From CAZAPV01 sp964487195 (GTDB taxonomy: Bacteria; Patescibacteriota; Patescibacteriia; SG8-24): 10,936 bases of DNA. Where the stretch lies: NCBI GenBank assembly GCA_964487195.1, contig CAZAPV010000031.1, positions 1 through 10,936 of the forward strand, in the 5' to 3' direction. The position numbers and the translations under genes were made by a program. Positions 6,582 through 10,936 of the stretch are shown one piece after another. The notes beneath the pieces were generated by a model. It did not search any database and was not told the DNA's origin. It saw only the letters and a program-made list of their open reading frames with translations. Each line of letters opens with the position of its first letter. Positions within the stretch are counted from its first letter, which is position 1.

Positions 6582-7352
6582 ATGCGAAAAAATATCATTC
6601 CATTCATCGCCATCGGTCTCGTTGTGACCGGTGTTATCGTGGCAGTCGTGCTCATGGGCCGGGGTCCCGTGACGATCGATGCGAATAACCCGACAGGGTC
6701 CGCGCCAGCCACGCCGCAGTCGGCGTCGTTCGGCGTCGCGGTCACGCTCGCGCTCGGCGGCACGGCGAGCTTCCCGGACGGACTGTCCGTGATGCTCAAG
6801 ACGATCGATGATTCGCGCTGCAAGCCCGGCGTCCAGTGCATCTGGGCCGGCGAACTCGCGCCGACCTTCCAGATCAGCGGCGGCGCGGTCGGTGCGGCGC
6901 AGGATCTCCGTCTCGGCACGATGACCGCAAAAGAAAAAACGGTCGCCGGCTATTCGTTCTCGCTGAACGACGCAACGGCGACGTCAGCCACGATCGTCGT
7001 GACCAAAGCGGCGCAGGTCGCGTCGAAAGATGATCTCATTCGCGTGACCAGTCCCACGATCGGCCAGACGGTGACGAGCCCGCTCGTGGTAACCGGCGAA
7101 GCGCGCGGCAATTGGTATTTCGAGGCGCAGTTTCCGGTGAAATTGCTCGACGGGAACGGCAACGTGATCGCCTCCGGTCCCGCCAGCGCGCAGGGGGATT
7201 GGATGACCACCGACTACGTTCCGTTCACCATCACGCTCACGTTCAAAACGCCGGCGACGGCGACCGGCACGCTGGTGCTCGAAAAGGATAATCCATCCGA
7301 CCTGCCGCAAAACGCCAACGAACTGCGCATCGCGGTGAAGTTCGCGGAATGA
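6582..7352 (+). CDS. Membrane-anchored protein with CIWAG-type and Gmad2 domains
   Basis: The ATG at 6582 gives 256 residues; a TTG at 6570 adds four residues and is less likely because MRKN then the hydrophobic stretch is a normal anchor start. One membrane helix (about 5-26) is followed by a small domain with DSRCKPGVQCIWAGE (77-91), where C80 and C86 may pair. The C-terminal part (about 152-254) matches the Gmad2 immunoglobulin-like family: IRVTSPTIGQTVTSPLVVTG, NWYFEAQFPVKLLDGNG, and an ending DNPSDLPQNANELRIAVKF. Gmad2 is known from spore-germination proteins but is widespread outside spore formers as an extracellular binding or structural module. No catalytic motif is seen. Its candidate promoter overlaps the end of the Hint-domain gene. 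Confidence 0.8.
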   Translation: MRKNIIPFIAIGLVVTGVIVAVVLMGRGPVTIDANNPTGSAPATPQSASFGVAVTLALGGTASFPDGLSVMLKTIDDSRCKPGVQCIWAGELAPTFQISGGAVGAAQDLRLGTMTAKEKTVAGYSFSLNDATATSATIVVTKAAQVASKDDLIRVTSPTIGQTVTSPLVVTGEARGNWYFEAQFPVKLLDGNGNVIASGPASAQGDWMTTDYVPFTITLTFKTPATATGTLVLEKDNPSDLPQNANELRIAVKFAE

Positions 7353-7410
7353 GAGTCGCAAAGATATTTTTTTCGGAGTATTTATCATTTATTACTTTAA
7401 TCATTAATAC
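7353..7410 (+). promoter_or_regulatory. AT-rich spacer, probable promoter region of the next gene
   Basis: These 58 nt are far richer in A and T than the flanking coding DNA. TTTAAT at 7396-7401 lies 9 nt before the ATG at 7411, similar to the leaderless layout at 5561-5575. No -35 is clear, and the only GGAG (7375-7378) is too far upstream to act as a ribosome binding site. Confidence 0.35.
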
Positions 7411-8103
7411 ATGACCAACCGCTCAAAAATCTTCACCCTGCTCTGCATCGCGGCGATCGGCGTCGTCGGCTTTTACGCTTGGCAGAATGCACAAAAGAAC
7501 GCGCCGTCGGTGAACGGCACGGCGACGAACAGCGCGCAACCCGCAAATGGTTATGCGCCGGCTGACTGGAAAACATGGCAGGACGGGGAATATTCGAAGG
7601 CGACGAACATGTACTTCGGCTACAGCGTGCGCTATCCGCGCGATTTCGACGTCGCCCAGGGAGAGAACGCGAACGGCGGATGGATCGGCACGCCGCGGGT
7701 GAAGCTCGCGTTTCCTCAAGATTCGTTCCAGACGCCGAAATCGAATTACGGCGAGGCGTTCATGACCGTGAGCGTCGGCGGCGACAAGGAATCAGTGCAA
7801 AAGTGCTACGTGAATCCCGGTCCGAACGGCGGTGAAAAGAATCCGCCGAGCGTCACGGTGAACGGCGTCGTCTTTCAAAAGATGGATGTCGTGGACGTCG
7901 CCGCGGGCAACATCTACACTGCGGAACTGTATCGCGTCCTGAAGTACGACCGTTGCTACGAGGTCGCGCTGACGGTGCACACCGGCAACATCGCCAATTA
8001 CACGCCGGGCACGGTCGTCGAGTTCGACAAGGAAAAGGCGTTCTCGGTGCTCCGCAAGATGCTCGAGACGTTCACCTTCACGAACAAAAATCCGTCTCCG
8101 TAA
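7411..8103 (+). CDS. Membrane-anchored extracytoplasmic protein, PsbP-like style, function unknown
   Basis: The protein has 230 residues, with an N-terminal anchor (about 7-24), then a low-complexity Asn/Ala/Gln linker (30-50), then one globular domain. The domain opens with MYFGYSVRYPRDFDV (67-81), contains VSVGGDK, a KCYVNPGP segment (C132), VNGVVFQKMDVVDVAAGN, LYRVLKYDRCYEVALTV (C182) and ends FDKEKAFSVLRKMLETFTF. This order of a Y-x-I/V-x-YP-x-DF opening and a final F..IL.TF.F strand-helix is that of small extracytoplasmic proteins resembling the PsbP/Mog1 fold. The two cysteines may form a disulphide. There are no catalytic residues to point at. It ends just before a bidirectional terminator and is the last of five exported proteins on this strand. 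Confidence 0.75.
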   Translation: MTNRSKIFTLLCIAAIGVVGFYAWQNAQKNAPSVNGTATNSAQPANGYAPADWKTWQDGEYSKATNMYFGYSVRYPRDFDVAQGENANGGWIGTPRVKLAFPQDSFQTPKSNYGEAFMTVSVGGDKESVQKCYVNPGPNGGEKNPPSVTVNGVVFQKMDVVDVAAGNIYTAELYRVLKYDRCYEVALTVHTGNIANYTPGTVVEFDKEKAFSVLRKMLETFTFTNKNPSP

Positions 8104-8105
8104 AT

Positions 8106-8140
8106 AAAAAAACCGTCGGCGAGCGCCGGCGGTTTTCGTT
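8106..8140. terminator. Bidirectional intrinsic terminator between convergent genes
   Basis: A 9-bp stem (8112-8120 with 8125-8133, one G-U pair) and GAGC loop is flanked by a run of A on the left and TTTTCGTTTT on the right. It can therefore stop transcription of the 7411-8103 gene and of the CtpA-like gene coming from the other side. Its right edge touches the last codons of the latter. Confidence 0.85.
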
Positions 8141-8141
8141 T

Positions 8142-9287
8142 TCACGTTCCGTTCGAAAGGTACTGGATCGCGCGGTCGAGCTGCGCGTCTTTTCCTTTTT
8201 CGATGTCGTCCGGATTCGCCTTCACGATTTCATCCGGCGTGATCCCGGTCTTGTTGATCGACCGTCCTTTGGGTGTCAACCAGAGATCGGTCGTCAACCG
8301 GAGGATGGAGCCGTCCGGGTACGGGATGATCGCCTGCGCGCATCCTTTGCCGAACGTCGTTTCGCCGATGACGCGCGCCTTCCCGTAGTCTTGGAGGGCG
8401 CCGGCCGCGATTTCGGACGCGGACGCAGAACCTTTGTTGACGAGGACGACGGTCGGCACGCCATCGAGTACCGACGGGACGTTCTCGCAGTATTTCGGTT
8501 CCTGTTTCCCGTCGCGAGAAACGAAGATCACGAACGGCGCGCCGTCTGGCGTCCATGCGCAGATGATGTTGCCGGCGACGTCCACCGTTCCGCCCGGATC
8601 GTTGCGCAGGTCGAGGACGATGCCGTTTACGCCCGAGGCGATCGCTTCGCCCGACGCTTTCAGGAACAGCACGTCGGCATTCGCCATGAATTCAGAGAGC
8701 GTGATCACCGCGAATTTTTTTCCGCCGTTCGTCACGATGCTCCATTTGACCGGCGTCGAGGTGATTTCGGCGCGCACGATCGGAATGTCGACCGGTTCCT
8801 TTGCGCCGTCATGCACGACGGTGATGGTGACGGCCGTGCCGGCAGCACCCTGGATGCGGGACACCGCGTCATCGATCATCATTTCAAACGTTTTGACGCC
8901 GTCGATCGCGATGATGACGTCGCCGCCGCGCAGCCCCGCTTTCTCCGCGGGCGAACCCGCGAGCGGGGCGATCACCGTCAGTTTGCCGTCCTTCTCGCCG
9001 AGGCGGGCGCCGATTCCGGAAAACGACCCGGACATCATCGACATGAACCGTTTGGCCGCTTTCGGATCCATGAAATTCGAGTACGGATCGTTCAGCGACT
9101 GAACCAGTCCTCTCACGGCGCCGTAGAACAGCTCGGAATCTTTGACATCGGGCTTTACGTAGTTTTTCTTGATCAACTGCTCGGTGCGTTCGTAGTCGCT
9201 CCGGTCGACGTCCGCCGCCGTATGCAATCCGCGGCAGCCGCCGAGCGCGACGAGCGCCAGCGCGAGAATTACGATCAATTTTTTCAT
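8142..9287 (-). CDS. CtpA/Prc-type S41 serine peptidase, lipoprotein
   Basis: The protein has 381 residues. A lipoprotein signal peptide ends in the lipobox LGGC with C18 as the lipidated residue, so the enzyme should be anchored on the outer face of the membrane. A helical N-terminal region (25-85, NDPYSNFMDP) precedes a PDZ domain (about 90-165; IAPLAGSPAEKAGLRGGDVIIAIDG) and the S41 core: GIVLDLRNDPGG (223-233), nucleophile Ser289 in GSASASEI, and Lys314 in TFGKG. The 25-residue Ser-Lys distance fits the Ser/Lys dyad of CtpA and Prc. The family trims exported proteins from the C-terminus and degrades misfolded ones. GGAGG lies 5 nt before the ATG, preceded by the leader element shared with the M16 gene. 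Length is normal for a short CtpA. Confidence 0.95.
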   Translation of the reverse strand: MKKLIVILALALVALGGCRGLHTAADVDRSDYERTEQLIKKNYVKPDVKDSELFYGAVRGLVQSLNDPYSNFMDPKAAKRFMSMMSGSFSGIGARLGEKDGKLTVIAPLAGSPAEKAGLRGGDVIIAIDGVKTFEMMIDDAVSRIQGAAGTAVTITVVHDGAKEPVDIPIVRAEITSTPVKWSIVTNGGKKFAVITLSEFMANADVLFLKASGEAIASGVNGIVLDLRNDPGGTVDVAGNIICAWTPDGAPFVIFVSRDGKQEPKYCENVPSVLDGVPTVVLVNKGSASASEIAAGALQDYGKARVIGETTFGKGCAQAIIPYPDGSILRLTTDLWLTPKGRSINKTGITPDEIVKANPDDIEKGKDAQLDRAIQYLSNGT

Positions 9288-9303
9288 GGCATCCTCCGTT
9301 CGT

Positions 9304-9314
9304 TGGAAAGAACA
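9304..9314 (-). promoter_or_regulatory. TGTTCTTTCCA leader element of the CtpA-like gene
   Basis: Minus-strand TGTTCTTTCCA lies 16 nt before the ATG and 6 nt before GGAGG. The identical 11-mer occurs at 10730-10740 and 10814-10824 in the same position relative to the other two start codons. It falls at the predicted 5' end of the mRNA. Confidence 0.7.
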
Positions 9315-9322
9315 CTTTCAGC

Positions 9323-9351
9323 ACCTCACCACAGAGGCAACGGGGCGTCAA
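9323..9351 (-). promoter_or_regulatory. Promoter of the CtpA-like gene with G-rich extended -10
   Basis: On the minus strand TTGACG (9351-9346), 17 nt, then TGAGGT (9328-9323) preceded by TGG. The -10 is poor by sigma70 standards, but spacing and the TGn extension equal those of the two other promoters of this type in the window. Confidence 0.6.
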
Positions 9352-9361
9352 ATACCCGTGA

Positions 9362-9385
9362 TAAAACCCCGTCATTCGACGGGGT
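9362..9385 (-). terminator. Second intrinsic terminator downstream of the M16 gene
   Basis: Minus-strand ACCCCGTC-GAAT-GACGGGGT forms an 8-bp perfect stem followed by TTTT. It lies about 17 bp after the first terminator and just before the -35 of the CtpA-like gene, insulating that promoter from read-through. Confidence 0.75.
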
Positions 9386-9401
9386 CTCCGCTCGCGCTAC
9401 G

Positions 9402-9429
9402 AAAAAACCCGCCAAGGAAAGGCGGGTTT
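9402..9429 (-). terminator. Intrinsic terminator of the M16 peptidase gene
   Basis: Minus-strand AAACCCGCC (9429-9421), a 7-nt loop, and GGCGGGTTT (9413-9405) form a 9-bp perfect stem running into six consecutive T. It starts 5 nt after the TGA stop codon of the M16 gene. Confidence 0.9.
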
Positions 9430-9434
9430 CGCGT

Positions 9435-10712
9435 TCAGAGCCGCGCGACGATCTTCTCGTACGGCGCGGGATCGTCGAAAGGACTGACGATGACGAGGGC
9501 GAGCCGGTTTTTGTCCACGACGTCGTCGATCACCGCGCGGACGTTTTCGGTCGTGACCGCGGCGATCTCGTCGAGGGTGCGCTCGATCGATTTCGCGGGC
9601 AGTCGCAGCGTTTCGCGGTAGCCGTAGAAGCTCGCGATGGCGGAAGCGCTTTCATGCTGGAGCGCCGCCCCGCCGCGGATGTTCTCCTGCGCGCGGTGGA
9701 GTTCCTCTTCCGTGATGCCGCCGGTCTGCAATTTCGCGAGCTCCTGGACGATCAGGTCGATCGCCGGTTCGAGCCGGTCTTTCGCGAGCCCGGCGCCGAT
9801 TTCAAGCGTGCCGACGCCGTGGTGAGTGGATGCGCTGCTGCCGATCGCGTAGGCGAGTCCGTGTTTTTCGCGGACATTCTCGAACAGCCGCGAACTCATC
9901 GTCCCGCCGAGCACGTTGCTCAACACTTTGAGCGTCGGCAAACGCGGATCGTCGTGGCCGTACGCCATGAATCCCATGGCGACGTTCGCCTGCTCGGCGT
10001 CCGCTTTTTTGTGCATGACGACCTTCGCCGGCGGCGCGCAGTACCGATCGCCGCGTCCGCTGCGGACGAACGCCGCTCCTTGGACCCCGAAGCCGTGTTC
10101 GAGCAGTCCCATGGTATAGGTTTCATCGAACCGTCCGGCGACGGTGACGACCGTGTTCGCGGGGACGTAGTACCGGTCGCGGAAGCCGACGAGCGCTTCC
10201 CGATCGAGCCCGGTGACGGTTTCGACGGTGCCGACGATCGGGCGCCCGAGCGCGATCCCGGGGAACATCACGTCGTACAGCTTGTCGAAGGCGAGGCCGC
10301 TCGGATCGTCCAAATATCGGCGCACCTCTTCGATGATCACTTTCCGTTCGGAGTCGAGATCCTCCGTGCGGAACTGCGAGTTGAGCAGCATGTCCGCGAC
10401 GACGTCGACCGCGAGCGCGACTTTTGCCGCCTGCAATTTCACGTAGTACCCGGTGTACTCCCTGTCAGTGAAGGCGTTGTAGTCTGCGCCGACGGCGTCC
10501 AGCTCGCGGCTGATCGCCATCGTGTTCGGTCGGCGCTTCGTGCCTTTGAACATCGTGTGTTCGATGAAGTGGGCGGCGCCGTTCAGCTCGGGCGATTCGT
10601 CGCGCGAACCGATGCCGACGAGCACTTGCACGGTGACGACGCCCGACTCTCTGCGCGGTACGAGGATGACGCGGGTGCCGTTCGTGAGCTTCGTTCTCTT
10701 GATTTCGTCCAT
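9435..10712 (-). CDS. M16 family zinc metallopeptidase (processing-peptidase-like)
   Basis: The 425-residue protein shows the inverted zinc motif HFIEH (48-52), with the third ligand Glu in SERKVIIEEVRRY (E128/E129) about 76 residues later, as in active M16B enzymes. The N-terminal half (KLTNGTRVILVP, GIGSRDESPELNGAAHFIEH) and the C-terminal half with SSRLFENVREKHGLAYAI (273-290; the Arg and Tyr that help hold substrate) are both present, so the fold is complete at the usual length. M16B enzymes cleave peptides or presequences inside a clam-shell cavity. There is no signal peptide, so it should act in the cytoplasm unlike its CtpA-like neighbour. AAAGGAG lies 6 nt before the ATG, preceded by the shared TGTTCTTTCCA element. 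Two terminators separate it from the CtpA-like gene, so they are separate transcripts. Confidence 0.95.
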   Translation of the reverse strand: MDEIKRTKLTNGTRVILVPRRESGVVTVQVLVGIGSRDESPELNGAAHFIEHTMFKGTKRRPNTMAISRELDAVGADYNAFTDREYTGYYVKLQAAKVALAVDVVADMLLNSQFRTEDLDSERKVIIEEVRRYLDDPSGLAFDKLYDVMFPGIALGRPIVGTVETVTGLDREALVGFRDRYYVPANTVVTVAGRFDETYTMGLLEHGFGVQGAAFVRSGRGDRYCAPPAKVVMHKKADAEQANVAMGFMAYGHDDPRLPTLKVLSNVLGGTMSSRLFENVREKHGLAYAIGSSASTHHGVGTLEIGAGLAKDRLEPAIDLIVQELAKLQTGGITEEELHRAQENIRGGAALQHESASAIASFYGYRETLRLPAKSIERTLDEIAAVTTENVRAVIDDVVDKNRLALVIVSPFDDPAPYEKIVARL

Positions 10713-10729
10713 TGTCCGCTCCTTTGTGG

Positions 10730-10740
10730 TGGAAAGAACA
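10730..10740 (-). promoter_or_regulatory. TGTTCTTTCCA leader element of the M16 gene
   Basis: This is an exact copy of the 11-mer found before the CtpA-like gene and the divergent right-edge gene. It ends 17 nt before the ATG and is followed after 5 nt by AAGGAG. Confidence 0.7.
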
Positions 10741-10745
10741 GGATG

Positions 10746-10774
10746 ACTCTCGCACGAAGCGCGGCGAGTGTCAA
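10746..10774 (-). promoter_or_regulatory. Promoter of the M16 gene with G-rich extended -10
   Basis: On the minus strand the consensus -35 TTGACA (10774-10769) is followed after 17 nt by GAGAGT (10751-10746), preceded by TGC. The -35 boxes of this promoter and its divergent partner are only 3 bp apart. Confidence 0.65.
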
Positions 10775-10777
10775 ACC

Positions 10778-10806
10778 TTGACGCAAGCCCGTTTTCGTGC
10801 TAGGAT
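10778..10806 (+). promoter_or_regulatory. Promoter of the right-edge gene, divergent from M16
   Basis: TTGACG (10778-10783), 17 nt, then TAGGAT (10801-10806) preceded by TGC. The last seven spacer bases (TTCGTGC) are identical to those at the same place in the M16 promoter. A start 7-8 nt downstream falls at the TGTTCTTTCCA element. Confidence 0.75.
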
Positions 10807-10813
10807 TCCGCGT

Positions 10814-10824
10814 TGTTCTTTCCA
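10814..10824 (+). promoter_or_regulatory. TGTTCTTTCCA leader element of the right-edge gene
   Basis: This is the third exact copy of the 11-mer, here 18 nt before the ATG and followed by AAAGGAG. In this copy it is also part of a palindrome, CTTTCCATGGAAAG (10818-10831). Confidence 0.7.
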
Positions 10825-10842
10825 TGGAAAGGAGCGAACGCA

Positions 10843-10936
10843 ATGCCCGATGTTGTCCGTTTTTTGTTGGTCTGCGCGGCGGCGCTGTTCATCCAGGCGC
10901 GCCTGGGTGATGGCGCCGGCGAAGTGGCCCATGCGA
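10843..10936 (+). CDS. Exported protein of unknown function (partial, cut by right edge)
   Basis: Only 31 codons are visible, starting MPDVVRFLLVCAAALFIQARLGDGAGEVAHA and open to the edge. The hydrophobic stretch at residues 6-18 looks like the core of a signal peptide or an N-terminal anchor, although the n-region has just one basic residue. The ATG at 10843 is chosen because AAAGGAG lies at good distance upstream; an ATG at 10824 in another frame meets a stop within 30 codons. It is transcribed divergently from the M16 gene with the same leader design. No family can be named from this fragment. Confidence 0.65.
   Translation, partial: MPDVVRFLLVCAAALFIQARLGDGAGEVAHA

Noticed and set aside
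7953..10781. A very long plus-strand open frame (over 900 codons) antisense to the CtpA-like and M16 genes.
   Set aside because: It starts inside another gene, crosses a strong bidirectional terminator and two further terminators, and its translation is rich in Arg, Asp and Val without any domain. It is the mirror of GC-rich codon use in the two clear protease genes.
10824..10910. ATG at 10824 (within CCATGG) as the start of the right-edge gene.
   Set aside because: The frame closes at a TGA within 30 codons, has no ribosome binding site, and the ATG at 10843 has AAAGGAG at proper distance.

Overview
The window looks like chromosomal DNA of a GC-rich member of the Patescibacteria (Candidate Phyla Radiation). 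No marker gene proves this; it is inferred from several protein architectures I associate with that group. These are a secreted protein starting its mature part with a Cys-bearing APGETLNPSC-type segment, a WSE/GWINF-type repeat protein with a terminal DGKR-type domain, single-anchor proteins with Gmad2 and CIWAG-type domains, and an ABC ATPase preceded by a small helical GM(T)NEQV...AGW domain.

Left part (1-1440, minus strand): a DrrA/DrrB-type ABC exporter, with drrB cut by the window edge and drrA complete. Directly upstream of drrA, with only 7 nt between, is tRNA-Gln(CUG) with an encoded CCA and a good sigma70-type promoter. The tRNA and exporter are probably one transcription unit.

Middle part (1441-8103, plus strand): five exported or membrane-anchored proteins. 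The first is an 894-residue adhesin built from phage tail-fibre-like modules, with nine consecutive G bases inside its signal-peptide codons (possible phase variation). It is followed after 2 nt by a surface protein with an FN3-like domain. Then come a cysteine-rich Hint-domain protein with a probable leaderless promoter, a CIWAG/Gmad2 protein whose candidate promoter overlaps the previous stop codon, and a protein resembling extracytoplasmic PsbP-like families. None of these starts has a clear Shine-Dalgarno sequence. A bidirectional terminator closes the block.

Right part (8104-10936): a CtpA-type S41 protease lipoprotein and an M16 zinc protease, both on the minus strand, and the start of an exported protein on the plus strand divergent from M16. 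Each of these three genes has the same upstream layout: TTGAC(A/G), a 17-nt spacer, a TGn-extended and G-rich -10, an identical TGTTCTTTCCA element at the predicted transcript 5' end, a GGAG ribosome binding site, then ATG. This shared leader, absent from the surface-protein genes, is the most distinctive regulatory signal here and suggests co-regulation of envelope proteolysis genes. No CRISPR array, insertion sequence or integrase was seen.
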